Shown here: in pieces, positions 1-8,907 of the stretch
How positions within the stretch are numbered: the stretch's first letter is position 1
Layout: each line of letters begins with the position of its first letter
Assembly: GCA_016124645.1 (NCBI GenBank)
Contig: WGNE01000011.1
Location: 1 to 45,549, forward strand
DNA length: 45,549 nucleotides
Direction: 5' to 3'
Source: Alphaproteobacteria bacterium
GTDB lineage: Bacteria > Pseudomonadota > Alphaproteobacteria > Micavibrionales > UBA2020
The notes under the pieces: generated by a model
Seen by the model: the letters and a program-made list of their open reading frames with translations, nothing else
Database searches by the model: none
What the model was told of the DNA's origin: nothing
Made by a program: the position numbers and the translations under genes

Positions 1-489
1 CCGGACGAAGACGTGGAGGAAGCGCGCGAAACCCTCAGAATGATCGCGGGGGATTCGCAGGCGGGCATAGCCCTTTCCATGTTCGTCGCCGCAACGGAAG
101 GCGGGCAGGAGATGGCCTTCTTCCTCATCGAGGACCAGCAGCGCGAGCGTTCCCTGCTCATCGGCGGCGGGCCGATGGATTTTGGCAAGAACGCCAATCT
201 CGCCTATATCGACTCCAGCCGCGAGGGCGCGCCGAAAAAGATCAACGCGTTCCTGAAGGAATGCGCCTTCAGCCGCAACGCCGACAAACCGATGCAGGGC
301 TATAGGGATTACGCCGAAAAACTTTCCAAGCACGTCATCGACGCCTATGCGTCCCTTTCGGGCGAGACGGACTGGCAGGTGGCGAAGGAAGGCGACGCGG
401 GGCAATACATCGCCACCTTCCACGGCAAGGCTCTCGGCAGCGACGCCGTGCCGACTCGCATCATGCGTCCCGCCGCGCCGGGGCGTTGA
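1..489 (+). CDS. Hypothetical protein, 5' end outside window
   Basis: The frame is open from the first base, so the start may lie beyond the left edge; a GTG at 13 is the only candidate start near the edge. The 160 or so visible residues form a soluble, charged protein with no signal peptide or membrane segment. I recognise no motif and assign no function. The frame stops with TGA at 487-489, followed by 117 bases with no clear terminator before the next gene on the same strand. Confidence 0.6.
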   Translation, partial: PDEDVEEARETLRMIAGDSQAGIALSMFVAATEGGQEMAFFLIEDQQRERSLLIGGGPMDFGKNANLAYIDSSREGAPKKINAFLKECAFSRNADKPMQGYRDYAEKLSKHVIDAYASLSGETDWQVAKEGDAGQYIATFHGKALGSDAVPTRIMRPAAPGR

Positions 490-606
490 TTTCCTCAGGA
501 AAGATGCAGCAACGAAATCACCGCAAGTCCCGATGCAGCCATGGGTAGATTCGACGCCGTCCCGATAGGCGTGGAAAAGTACCGCGAAACGTGCTAGCTT
601 TGCCGC

Positions 607-1461
607 ATGACGAAGGTTGAACAGTTCGAAAGCATCTTCCGCGCGGCGATCAAGGACAATTTCGAGTACCACAAGGTCTCGATCCACAAGGTTCTCGTCG
701 TCATCGACCGCTCTGAAAAAGACGCGCAGGAATATCTTGCCGCGCTGCGCCGCTTTCTGTCCGCGCTGGGGCCGGGCGTTTCGTGGGAGGTCTTCAACAA
801 CAAGGCGAAGTTCACCCCGCTCGAGCTTTTGAACAAGGTCGAGGAAGTGGGCCCCGGGCTCATCTGCACCTACCGCAACCTGCACAGCAACGCGTGGAAA
901 CTGCCCTATTCGCTGGGCGAGCATCTCGACGTTTTGCTGCAAAAAACGCAGGTACCCGTGATGGTGCTGCCCCACCCGGACGAGGAACAGGTCTATGACC
1001 ACGCCATGGAAGGCACGGAAAACGTGATGGCGCTGACCGACCAGCTTTCCAACGACCACCGGCTGGTCAATTACGCCGCCGCCTTCACCGCGCCGGGGGG
1101 CAAGCTGTTTCTCTCCCACATCGAGGACCAGCGCACCTTCGAGCGCTACATGAACGCGATTTCGAAAATCCCCGACATTCCGACCGAGATGGCGGAAAAG
1201 GAAATCCGCGCAAGGCTTTTGAAGGACCCGAAGGACTACATCGAATCCTGCGCCAAGGTGCTGGGGGAGGAAGGCCTGCCCGTCGAGGTCGAGACCTGCG
1301 TCGATTTCGGTCACCGCATTTCCGAGTACAAGGGACTTATCCGCAAGAACCGCATCGACCTTCTCGTCATGAACGCGAAGGACAACGAGCAGCTCGCCAT
1401 GCACGGCATGGCCTATCCGCTCGCCATCGAGCTGCGCCACATTCCCCTGATGTTCTTGTAA
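607..1461 (+). CDS. Tandem universal-stress-protein-like protein
   Basis: This 284-residue soluble protein appears to hold two Usp-like halves. The first (about residues 27-130) begins with a hydrophobic strand (KVLVVIDRS) and ends with QVPVMVLP. The second (about 150-284) ends with RIDLLVMNAKD and HIPLMFL, like the last strand of the Usp fold. The Gly-rich phosphate-binding loop of ATP-binding Usp proteins is not evident, so it may not bind ATP. It ends 10 bases before the transporter gene, so the two are probably cotranscribed. The Usp assignment rests on pattern and length only. Confidence 0.6.
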   Translation: MTKVEQFESIFRAAIKDNFEYHKVSIHKVLVVIDRSEKDAQEYLAALRRFLSALGPGVSWEVFNNKAKFTPLELLNKVEEVGPGLICTYRNLHSNAWKLPYSLGEHLDVLLQKTQVPVMVLPHPDEEQVYDHAMEGTENVMALTDQLSNDHRLVNYAAAFTAPGGKLFLSHIEDQRTFERYMNAISKIPDIPTEMAEKEIRARLLKDPKDYIESCAKVLGEEGLPVEVETCVDFGHRISEYKGLIRKNRIDLLVMNAKDNEQLAMHGMAYPLAIELRHIPLMFL

Positions 1462-1471
1462 GGGGATAACC

Positions 1472-2953
1472 GTGACGACTGCCAGCAAAATAACGGAACC
1501 TGCCGTGAAAGCGGCGCAACCGGCCGCCGAGGCCGCAACCCGTGCCGCGCAGAAAGCGGCGGAAGCCCTGCATCCGCTCGTGCCCCACGCGCATGAAGCG
1601 GTCTCGGGTGGGGTGACGGCGTTTTTCGGCTTTCTCTTGCTCTTGATGATCGTCGCCCTCGCGCTGGAGGAAAAGCTGCACGCGAAGAAATCCGTCATCG
1701 TCGGCGTCTTCGCCTTCATCACGCTGTTCCTCGGCACGCTTTTCGGGCTGGAGCCCTTCGGCGACGTCGTCCTGTCCAACGGCGACCACGTCAGCATGCC
1801 GGTCTATATCCCGGCGGTGGACTGGCAGGTCATCGCCATCATACTGGGCTCCGGCGTTTTTGCGGACGTGATCTCGCGCTCCGGCGTCTTTTCGTGGATC
1901 GCGATCAAGCTTACCAAAATATCACGCGGCGATCCGCTGCTTTTGCTGTGGTGCTACGGCATCATGACGGTTTTGTTCTCCGCCGTGCTCAACAACGTGA
2001 CGGCCATGATCATCGTGGGTTCGCTCACCGTCGTCTCGCTTTCCAAGCTGGAAATGAAGTACAAACTTGCGGGGTTTTTGCTGGTCGAGGGGCTTTTGAC
2101 CAATATCGGCGGCCTTCTCACGCTCATCAGTTCCGTGCCCAACATCATCGTCGGCGGCACGGCGGGCATCAGTTTCATCGACTTCTTTTTGAAGGCCGCG
2201 CCCTTCGTGCTGGTCTCGACGATTTTGACCGTCTTCATGGGCTCGCGCATTTTCGGCATCCGCCGCCTGGCCGCGAAGAAGGACAAGGAACAGGCGCGGC
2301 TCATCGTTTCCGGCTTCGATGAAAACGACGGGGTGGAAAGCAAGGGCTTCTTCTGGTTTTCCGCCTTCTCGCTGCTGGGGTTCATCCTCACCATCGCCTT
2401 CACGCCGCTCATCCCCGGCGTCGCGCAGCTCGGCATGGGCTTCGTCGCCCTCAGCTTCGCCATGATGACGCTGTTGCGCTTCAAGCACGACGTGGACAAG
2501 TTCTACCAGGCGGTGGACTGGGACCTCATCGGCTTTTTCATCGGGCTGTTCATCGTCATCAGCGTGATGGAGCACGCGCAGGTGCTGGCAGTGGTCGGCA
2601 AGGCCATCGGCTTCATGATTTCGGGCGGGGCGGACGTGCTGGGCAAATCCGCGCTGCTGACCTCCTCCGCCGTTGTCAGCTCGGTCGTGGACAACATCCC
2701 TCTTTCCGCCGTGCTGACCAAGATTCTGGCCGCGATGCACACGCCCTCCGATTCCGACCTGTGGTGGGCGGTGGTCTTCGGCGCGAACCTCGGCGGCATC
2801 CTGACCCCCATCGGCTCGGCTTCCACCCTCGTCGCCGTCACCATCATGCACCGGCACGAGGTGGGCTTGAGCTTCGGCGGTTACATCAAGAAGGTCATGC
2901 CCTTCGCGATCGCCCAGATCGGCCTCGCCATCGCCTATGTGCTGATTTCCTGA
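1472..2953 (+). CDS. ArsB/NhaD-type membrane transporter
   Basis: This 493-residue integral membrane protein has a GTG start preceded by AAGGGG. After an Ala-rich, partly charged leader of about 45 residues come many hydrophobic helices. The family-like features are the conserved Asn stretch SAVLNNVTAMIIVG and, in the second half, SSVVDNIPLSAVLT followed by FGANLGGILTPIGSAS. These two inverted-repeat segments are typical of the ion transporter superfamily that holds ArsB, NhaD and CitM. NhaD-type Na+/H+ exchange is the most likely role, but the substrate cannot be read from the sequence. It follows the Usp-like gene by 10 bases and ends 9 bases from the convergent radical SAM gene. Confidence 0.8.
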   Translation: MTTASKITEPAVKAAQPAAEAATRAAQKAAEALHPLVPHAHEAVSGGVTAFFGFLLLLMIVALALEEKLHAKKSVIVGVFAFITLFLGTLFGLEPFGDVVLSNGDHVSMPVYIPAVDWQVIAIILGSGVFADVISRSGVFSWIAIKLTKISRGDPLLLLWCYGIMTVLFSAVLNNVTAMIIVGSLTVVSLSKLEMKYKLAGFLLVEGLLTNIGGLLTLISSVPNIIVGGTAGISFIDFFLKAAPFVLVSTILTVFMGSRIFGIRRLAAKKDKEQARLIVSGFDENDGVESKGFFWFSAFSLLGFILTIAFTPLIPGVAQLGMGFVALSFAMMTLLRFKHDVDKFYQAVDWDLIGFFIGLFIVISVMEHAQVLAVVGKAIGFMISGGADVLGKSALLTSSAVVSSVVDNIPLSAVLTKILAAMHTPSDSDLWWAVVFGANLGGILTPIGSASTLVAVTIMHRHEVGLSFGGYIKKVMPFAIAQIGLAIAYVLIS

Positions 2954-2962
2954 TTTCCTGAT

Positions 2963-4411
2963 TTATTTCGCCGTGCCGATGCGCCCGTTCCTGCGCAATT
3001 CGTGCACCAGCCCGTCGCGGTAGAACATGTTGTAGGTCTCGAAGGGAATGATGCTGCCCTCAGGGGTGACAAAATGGATGCAGGAGCGTTTCACGTCCGC
3101 GATGCAGAAATTATGCCTGTCCATGAAGGAAACCACGGTAACGCGGAACACGTTCTCGTACCCCAGCCCCTTGGCGACTGGCACTTCGGGCAGGCAGCAC
3201 AGCAGCGCCTCCATGCGCTCGGCCGTATTGCACTCGTTGGTGGAGAGGGAGAACAGGTCGATGACTTTTTCCTTCAGCGCGGGGTTCTGTTCGAAGGTCA
3301 CGGCGTTTGGCAAGGCGGAGACCAGTTCCTCGCGCGGGAAGAGCGAGGTCACGGGCACCACCTTTTTCCCCTCGCGCAGCCCGTAGGCGATGGAGATGGA
3401 AGCGGGGTTGCAGGGCAGGGGGATGATGTCTTCAGGCTTGAAAACATCCGACTGCTCGTAAATCGCGCGCCGCACGTCGGAAAGCAGGATGCGGTCGCGT
3501 TTTTCGTCGAAGCCCTCGTTGCGGCCCGCGTCCTGCACGGGCTGGTAGGTCACGCCGCGCACGCATTTGTATTCCAGCGCGTGTTCCAGTATCGCTCCTA
3601 CCTCGTCGTCGTTGACGCCGCGCTTGACGGTGACGACGAGGGTGACGGGCACGCCCGCCGCCTCCAGCGCGTCCAGCGCCGCCCGCCGCGTGGAGCGCAA
3701 ATCGACGCCGCGCAGGTCCAGCAAGGCGTCTTTTTTGAGCGAGTCGAATTGCAGGTAAACCTCGAACCCCGGGCAGAATTCCTTCAACTTTTCGGCGAAG
3801 CCCTTTTCGCCCGCGAGGCGCACGCCGTTGGTATTGACCATCAGGTGGCGGATGGGCCGCTTTTTCGCGGCCGCCAGTATCTCGAAGAACTGCGGGTGGA
3901 TGGTCGGCTCCCCGCCGCTGATTTGCAAAACGTCGGGCTGGCCCTCGCTTTTGACCAGCGTGTCCATCATGGCCTCGACCTGTTCCAGCGTCAGCGTGCC
4001 GTCTTTTTCGGGCGAGGACACGGCGAAGCACACCGGGCAGGAAAGGTTGCACTTTTGGTTGATCTCGATAAGGGCGAGGCAGCTGTGCTGCTCGTGGTCG
4101 GGACAAAGCCCGCAGTCCAGCGGGCAGCCGTAATGAGTCTTCGTCTGGCAGGTCAGCGGCCGGTCCCCGGGCTTGATGTATTCCTTGGTGCTGCGCCAAT
4201 AGGCGGCGTCACTGGAAACCTTCACCTTCTGCACCCCGTGGTCGGGGCAGCGCTTGAGGTAGAAGACGTCGTCCCCCTCGATGGCGATTTTCGCCGGCAC
4301 CAGCGCAAGGCAGACAGAGCAGAGCGAGGTCGTCTGGCCGTAAAAAACGTAAGGCGCGGCCTTGCGGGCCGCGGTTGCCGTTTCGGGCAGGGGGTTATCC
4401 GGGCTGGTCAT
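2963..4411 (-). CDS. Radical SAM protein, tetraether-lipid-synthase-like
   Basis: This 482-residue protein has the radical SAM cluster motif C-x3-C-x2-C at C121, C125 and C128, and the SAM-binding GGEP at 166-169. Before it lies a Cys/His-rich N-terminal region: C31 and C34, C55-P-D-H58-G, then GCPLDCGLC with H106 and C111, likely extra metal sites. This layout, with CLALIE leading into the radical SAM core, resembles the archaeal MJ0619/Tes family that joins lipid chains to make tetraethers. Bacterial members have unproven substrates. It is the last gene of a four-gene operon and its start overlaps the preceding gene by 17 bases. The radical SAM call is firm; the Tes relationship is from remembered motifs. 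Confidence 0.8.
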   Translation of the reverse strand: MTSPDNPLPETATAARKAAPYVFYGQTTSLCSVCLALVPAKIAIEGDDVFYLKRCPDHGVQKVKVSSDAAYWRSTKEYIKPGDRPLTCQTKTHYGCPLDCGLCPDHEQHSCLALIEINQKCNLSCPVCFAVSSPEKDGTLTLEQVEAMMDTLVKSEGQPDVLQISGGEPTIHPQFFEILAAAKKRPIRHLMVNTNGVRLAGEKGFAEKLKEFCPGFEVYLQFDSLKKDALLDLRGVDLRSTRRAALDALEAAGVPVTLVVTVKRGVNDDEVGAILEHALEYKCVRGVTYQPVQDAGRNEGFDEKRDRILLSDVRRAIYEQSDVFKPEDIIPLPCNPASISIAYGLREGKKVVPVTSLFPREELVSALPNAVTFEQNPALKEKVIDLFSLSTNECNTAERMEALLCCLPEVPVAKGLGYENVFRVTVVSFMDRHNFCIADVKRSCIHFVTPEGSIIPFETYNMFYRDGLVHELRRNGRIGTAK

Positions 4412-4703
4412 GGCTGTCCGTCTCCTTTTTCGTTTGCGCCTCGCCTTCTCCGGCTTGTTGGATCATTCTTTGGCCCATCTTGAACAGAGCGATGCCGATC
4501 AGGAAGGGAATGACGCCGACGAGTGCGACCATGACGAGACTGCCGAACAGCGCGCCGATGGCGGCAGGGATGTCGTGCAGGCCATGGAGCATTGCGAAAG
4601 CATTGACAACGGCTGCCAGCATCGTGGTCAGACTGCACAGACCGCTGCCGAGCGCGATGAGCCCGCCCGTAACGCAGAGCATGCCGCCGAAGAATTTTTT
4701 CAT
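4395..4703 (-). CDS. Small membrane protein, paralogue of the preceding gene product
   Basis: This 102-residue protein has three hydrophobic stretches (about residues 5-36, 45-64 and 66-75) and a hydrophilic tail rich in Q, E, K and D. It aligns by eye with the product of the gene immediately upstream: both share a G-x-CSL motif near residues 21-24 and an IPFL-x-G-x-ALF motif near residues 65-74. It begins at the base directly after its neighbour's stop codon and overlaps the radical SAM gene by 17 bases, so translation is probably coupled. No function is known to me. It is a plausible membrane partner of the Lgt-like or radical SAM protein. Confidence 0.75.
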   Translation of the reverse strand: MKKFFGGMLCVTGGLIALGSGLCSLTTMLAAVVNAFAMLHGLHDIPAAIGALFGSLVMVALVGVIPFLIGIALFKMGQRMIQQAGEGEAQTKKETDSHDQPG

Positions 4704-5030
4704 TCAGGGGATTCCTTTTTTATTGTCTTTATCAGCGAGCCCGGAAGGTTCATCTATCGGAACAAAGAACCTTTTTTCAGTTTCGATACGCTTTTTCTTT
4801 TTGTCATCGCCTGCTTTTAATAATTTTCCGATGCCGAAAAGGGCCAGTCCGAAAAGAAAAGGGATGCCGCCGCATACCGCTACCATTCCTATTCCATTGA
4901 AGACGGCTGTGGAGCCGGCTCCGATTGCGATAGGTGCACCGGGGACGAGTACGGCAAGGCTGCACGTTCCGCTCAGCACCATGATAAGCGTGCCGCCAAT
5001 GCGAAACAATTCGCTGAAAAACTGTCTCAT
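4704..5030 (-). CDS. Small membrane protein, first of a paralogous pair
   Basis: This 108-residue protein starts at ATG 5030-5028 within an ATGA overlap with the Lgt-like gene. Hydrophobic segments (about 11-34, 40-52 and 54-72) are followed by a basic/acidic tail (GDDKKKKR). It shares the G-x-CSL and IPFL-x-G-x-ALF motifs with the next gene in the operon, which indicates tandem duplication and divergence. A longer reading of the same frame extends upstream inside the Lgt-like gene; the overlap start is preferred because it fits translational coupling. No function is known. Confidence 0.7.
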   Translation of the reverse strand: MRQFFSELFRIGGTLIMVLSGTCSLAVLVPGAPIAIGAGSTAVFNGIGMVAVCGGIPFLFGLALFGIGKLLKAGDDKKKKRIETEKRFFVPIDEPSGLADKDNKKGIP

Positions 5031-5782
5031 GCCGCTTGCTCCCGAATGCCGCGTCGCGCGCCCAGTCGCGCGAAAAACAATGCGTAGCCGACCATGCCAA
5101 GACAGGCGAGGTGGAAGACGTTGAGGCCGCCGATAACTGCGGGATAGGGCTTTAAAAATTCCAGCACGAAGCGCTGCGCGCCGTAAAATCCGATGAAGAT
5201 GTAGAAAGCGAGCCGCGGGTACCACGCCGTGCGTTTCCAAAGGGCGACGAAGAGGAACAGCGACAGCGCTGCCATATCCGCGCTTTCCATGAAGGCGGTC
5301 GGCCAGCGCAAAACGCCGTCGCCGAAATCCTGCCCCCAGCCCGCATGCGTGGGGATGCCGTAGGTATTGTCCTCCAGCCCCGCGTTGGCGCAGCCCAGCC
5401 GCCCCACGGCGATCATCAGGGAGAGCGGCAGGGCGTGGATATAGCCGGTGGACCCCTTCAGCCCGTGGCGGCGCTTCCATATCTCCACCGCCGCGACCGC
5501 CCCCGCCAGCCCGCCCAGAATGCTGCGCGCCGGCGCGTTTTCGCCCATCAGGACATTGTTGACGGTGCCCAGCGCATAGGCTCCGGTGACCGCGCCGAAG
5601 CCGATGGCGGAAAAATAGCGCGGGGAGAGTTTACGCGATAGCCGCCCCATGTCGTCGTGGAAACGGTATTTCCACGAAAGATAGACCGCGCCCAGAAAAG
5701 CCAGCGCGCCTGCGATATCGAAACTTGTGTGCAGCAGGTAGTCGTGGATCATCTGATGGCGGTCGGGGAGGGGAATGTTCAC
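5027..5782 (-). CDS. Lgt-like membrane protein (prolipoprotein diacylglyceryl transferase family)
   Basis: This 251-residue polytopic membrane protein has the order of Lgt motifs: GGLAGAV around residue 90, then GRLGC followed by LEDNTYGIPT, then GVLRWPTAFMES, and a late YGAQRFVLEF. In true Lgt the second motif is GRxGNFxNxE and the third is RHPxxLYE. Here the Asn becomes Cys and the HPxxLYE motif becomes WPTAFMES, so normal lipoprotein transfer is doubtful and a related lipid reaction is more likely. It is the first gene of an operon with two small membrane proteins and a Tes-like radical SAM enzyme. Family membership is well supported; activity is inference. Confidence 0.75.
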   Translation of the reverse strand: MNIPLPDRHQMIHDYLLHTSFDIAGALAFLGAVYLSWKYRFHDDMGRLSRKLSPRYFSAIGFGAVTGAYALGTVNNVLMGENAPARSILGGLAGAVAAVEIWKRRHGLKGSTGYIHALPLSLMIAVGRLGCANAGLEDNTYGIPTHAGWGQDFGDGVLRWPTAFMESADMAALSLFLFVALWKRTAWYPRLAFYIFIGFYGAQRFVLEFLKPYPAVIGGLNVFHLACLGMVGYALFFARLGARRGIREQAA

Positions 5783-5966
5783 AGGCGCGCGCCGTTCCTT
5801 CGGGTTTATGGTTTTGCCGGAGTTTTCAAACTAGCCCGCCTGCCTTCACGGCACAAGCCGCGCGTGTATCTCACGCACGTTTGAGAACGCTTGCGGTATC
5901 AGTATGGAAAGGGCATGATAAACCGTTGTTCGGGGTATTATTTTCAAGCGGGTCACGGTCGCCGAT

Positions 5967-6983
5967 ATGGCAAAGAAAATTCTGGTGACGGGCGGGGCGG
6001 GCTACATCGGCTCCCACATGCTCAAGGATTTGAAGGCGCGCGGGCTTGCCTGCGTCGTGCTGGATGATTTGTCGACCGGATATGCCGAAAACATCACGCA
6101 TGGCGAGTTCGTGAAAGCCTCCCTCGCCGACCCTTCCGCGCTGGGCACTCTTTTCGCGGGGCACGACATCGGCGCGGTCATCCATTTCGCGGGCTTCTCG
6201 CTGGTCGGCGAATCGGTGACGCAGCCCGAGAAATACTGGCGCAACAACCTCATCGGCACCAAGAACCTGCTGGACGCGATGGCGCGCGCGGGCGTGCGGC
6301 GGCTCATTTTTTCCTCCACCGCCGCGGTTTACGGCAGGCCGGACGTCTCGCTCATTCCCGAAGACCAACCGCTGCGTCCCGTCAATCCCTATGGCGCGTC
6401 CAAGCTGGCGGTGGAGATGATGCTCGCAGACTACGCGGGCGCGGGGCTGCTCGACTTTACCGCGCTGCGCTATTTCAACGCCGCGGGAGCCGACCCGGAA
6501 GGGGAGATCGGCGAATGCCACGACCCCGAAACCCATCTCATCCCGCTCGTCCTGCAGGCGGCCTCGGGCCGGCGGGCGAAGATCAGGGTTTTCGGCGATG
6601 ATTACGATACTCCCGACGGCACCTGCCTGCGCGACTATATCCACGTGACGGATCTTTGCGCGGCGCATTACCTCGCGCTTCAGCATCTGGAAGGCGGCGG
6701 GGAAAGCCTGCACCTCAACCTCGGCACTGGCGCAGGCTATTCCGTGCGCGAGGTCATCGATTGCTCCCGCCGCGTGACAGGCCGCGATTTCACCGTGGAA
6801 GCCGCGCCGCGCCGCGCGGGCGACCCGCCCCGCCTCGTCGCCGACAGCGCGCGGGCGCGGGATATTCTCGGTTGGAAGCCGGGGCGGGCGGACCTCGAGA
6901 CCATCATCCGCGACGCGTGGAATTGGGAGAAAAAGCTGGGGCAAAAAAACGGCGCGGGAAAGGCCGGAGAGGGAGAGACGTGA
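5967..6983 (+). CDS. galE: UDP-glucose 4-epimerase
   Basis: This 338-residue short-chain dehydrogenase fold protein interconverts UDP-glucose and UDP-galactose. It has the NAD-binding TGGAGYIGSH at 8-17, the SSTAAVYG catalytic segment at 116-123, and Tyr142/Lys146 in NPYGASK. ALRYFNAAGADP and CLRDYIHVTDL are typical GalE signatures. The length matches the family. It opens the plus-strand glycan operon, and its stop overlaps the GTG start of the glycosyltransferase, so it probably supplies UDP-galactose for this locus. The last ten or so residues are a Gly/Lys-rich tail beyond the usual end. Confidence 0.93.
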   Translation: MAKKILVTGGAGYIGSHMLKDLKARGLACVVLDDLSTGYAENITHGEFVKASLADPSALGTLFAGHDIGAVIHFAGFSLVGESVTQPEKYWRNNLIGTKNLLDAMARAGVRRLIFSSTAAVYGRPDVSLIPEDQPLRPVNPYGASKLAVEMMLADYAGAGLLDFTALRYFNAAGADPEGEIGECHDPETHLIPLVLQAASGRRAKIRVFGDDYDTPDGTCLRDYIHVTDLCAAHYLALQHLEGGGESLHLNLGTGAGYSVREVIDCSRRVTGRDFTVEAAPRRAGDPPRLVADSARARDILGWKPGRADLETIIRDAWNWEKKLGQKNGAGKAGEGET

Positions 6984-8209
6984 CGCAAGAAACTCAAAAG
7001 GACGGCGGCAGACTCGAGTTGACGATTTTGATGCCCTGCCTGAACGAGATCGAGACGATCGAGACCTGCATCAAGAAGGCCATGACCTATCTCGAGAAAA
7101 GCGGCGTGAAGGGCGAGGTGCTCATCGCCGACAACGGCAGCACCGACGGCAGCCAAGCCACGGCGGAAAAGCTGGGTGCGCGCGTGGTCGCCATCGCCGA
7201 CAAGGGCTACGGGGCGGCGCTGCGCGGCGGCATCGCGGCGGCGCGGGGCAAATACGTCATCATGGGTGACAGCGACGATTCCTACGATTTCCTCAACCTC
7301 GACCCCTTTGTCGAAAAATTGCGAGAGGGCTACGACCTCGTCATGGGCAACCGTTTTCAGGGAGGCATCATGCCGGGCGCCATGCCGCCGCTGCACCGCT
7401 ATCTGGGCAACCCGGTGCTGTCCTTCTTCGGGCGGCTGTTCTTCAGTATCCCGATCGGCGACTTCCACTGCGGACTGCGCGGTTTCGACCGCGCGGCGAT
7501 CCTCTCACTCGGCTTGCAGACGCAGGGCATGGAATTCGCGAGCGAGATGGTGGTGCGCGCGTCCCTCGCCCGGCTGAAAATGGCCGAAGTGCCGACCGTG
7601 CTTTCGAAAGACGGGCGTTCTCATCCGCCGCACCTGCGCAGCTGGCGCGACGGCTGGCGGCACCTGCGCTTCCTGCTGCTTTTCAGTCCGACGTGGCTTT
7701 ACATTATCCCCGCCGCGGTGCTGCTGGCGGGCGGCGCGGCGATCTTGTTCATGTCCTATCTCTACTCTTTCTCCGCCCATCCGACCTTCGGCGAAAACTG
7801 GATCTTCCTCGGTACCGCGATGATACAGATCGCGCATCTGGCGGGGGTGTTGGGCTTCGGCGCGCGGTTCTACACCCTGCGCAAGAAGCTGCGTGAATCG
7901 ACCGACTTCGACCGGAAGATGCTGGGCGTGCTCAACTTCAACTGGATGGTCTTAAGCGGCCTTGCCCTCGCGGTGACGGGGCTTTTCGTCCTTATCGGCG
8001 TATTGGCGAGCTGGATTCACCATGACTACGCCCGCCCGGCCTCGGTCCTGCCCACCGCCGTCGGCATTCTGTTCTGCGTCATCGGGCTGCAGAACTTCTT
8101 CGGTGGCTTCGTCTATGCCATGATCGCCGATTTCGACGCCGAGCTGCGTTCCCTCAAGAATAACACCGAGCTGCGCGCGCCCAAGGATGAAGCGGGGAAG
8201 GCGGCATGA
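6980..8209 (+). CDS. Family 2 glycosyltransferase with membrane C-terminus
   Basis: The start is GTG 6980, overlapping the galE stop as GTGA; the frame is open further upstream but lies inside galE. The 409-residue product has a GT-A domain of about 220 residues: ILMPCLNEIETIETC, the nucleotide-binding VLIADNGSTDGS, and the DSDDSYDF acidic motif. It resembles polyprenyl-phosphate glycosyltransferases (the DPM1/GtrB group). At least four hydrophobic segments follow, near residues 235-260, 275-290, 320-345 and 355-385, which would anchor it in the inner membrane. It probably transfers a sugar from a nucleotide donor to a polyprenyl phosphate carrier. Confidence 0.85.
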   Translation: MTQETQKDGGRLELTILMPCLNEIETIETCIKKAMTYLEKSGVKGEVLIADNGSTDGSQATAEKLGARVVAIADKGYGAALRGGIAAARGKYVIMGDSDDSYDFLNLDPFVEKLREGYDLVMGNRFQGGIMPGAMPPLHRYLGNPVLSFFGRLFFSIPIGDFHCGLRGFDRAAILSLGLQTQGMEFASEMVVRASLARLKMAEVPTVLSKDGRSHPPHLRSWRDGWRHLRFLLLFSPTWLYIIPAAVLLAGGAAILFMSYLYSFSAHPTFGENWIFLGTAMIQIAHLAGVLGFGARFYTLRKKLRESTDFDRKMLGVLNFNWMVLSGLALAVTGLFVLIGVLASWIHHDYARPASVLPTAVGILFCVIGLQNFFGGFVYAMIADFDAELRSLKNNTELRAPKDEAGKAA

Positions 8210-8907
8210 GTGAAAACCTGCCACATAACGTCGCGCAGTACAACGTCGCCAAGGCTGGCGGCATTCCCGAGCGCGTTGCCCACTATCAGCGAAAGAAGAT
8301 GTACGAGGTCTTCCTGAAGACCTGCGCGCCGGTGCCAGAGGACACCATCCTCGATGTGGGCGTCACCAGCGACCAGACCTACGCTGCCTCCAATTACCTC
8401 GAGCTCTGGTATCCGCTGAAGGACAAAATTACCGCCGCCGGACTGGACGACGCGCGGTTTCTGGAGGAAAAATACCCCGGCATGACCTTCATCTACGCCA
8501 ATGGCCTCGATTTGCCCTTTCCAGACAATTCCTTTGACGTTGTGCATTCCGGCGCGGTGCTGGAGCATGTAGGGAGTTTTGAAAACCAGGTGAAATTCAT
8601 CGCCGAGCTTTCGCGGGTCGCGAGAAAATCGGTCTTCATGACCACGCCTAATCGCTGGTTCCCGGTCGAGTTTCACACCATCCTGCCGCTGGTACACTGG
8701 CTGCCCAAGCCGAAGTTCCGCGCCCTGCTGCGTGCGATCGGCAAGGAATTCTTCGCGAAGGAGGAAAACCTCAATCTCATGACGGGGTCGGAGGTCGAAA
8801 AGGCCTGTCGCGAGGCCGGCATCGCGGATTTCAGCGTCGATATCATGCCCCTGTGCGGCTGGCCCGCGAACATTCTGCTGAGTATCAAGAAAAATGAACC
8901 TGCCTGA
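8206..8907 (+). CDS. Class I SAM-dependent methyltransferase
   Basis: This 233-residue soluble protein starts in an ATGA overlap with the glycosyltransferase gene. The fold is seen in DTILDVGVTSD (motif I, lacking the usual second and third Gly), ANGLDLPFPDNSFDVVHSGA (motifs III/IV) and LEHV. This is the Methyltransf_11 pattern. A segment FMTTPNRWFPVEFHTILP follows, seen in methyltransferases of surface-glycan loci. It likely methylates a sugar or lipid intermediate made by this operon; the acceptor is unknown. Confidence 0.8.
   Translation: MSENLPHNVAQYNVAKAGGIPERVAHYQRKKMYEVFLKTCAPVPEDTILDVGVTSDQTYAASNYLELWYPLKDKITAAGLDDARFLEEKYPGMTFIYANGLDLPFPDNSFDVVHSGAVLEHVGSFENQVKFIAELSRVARKSVFMTTPNRWFPVEFHTILPLVHWLPKPKFRALLRAIGKEFFAKEENLNLMTGSEVEKACREAGIADFSVDIMPLCGWPANILLSIKKNEPA

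Noticed and set aside
2944-2966. TGATTTCC repeated two and a half times at the transporter stop codon
   Set aside because: The run is short and lies in a nine-base convergent gap. It gives tandem stops but has no other feature, so it is probably slippage.
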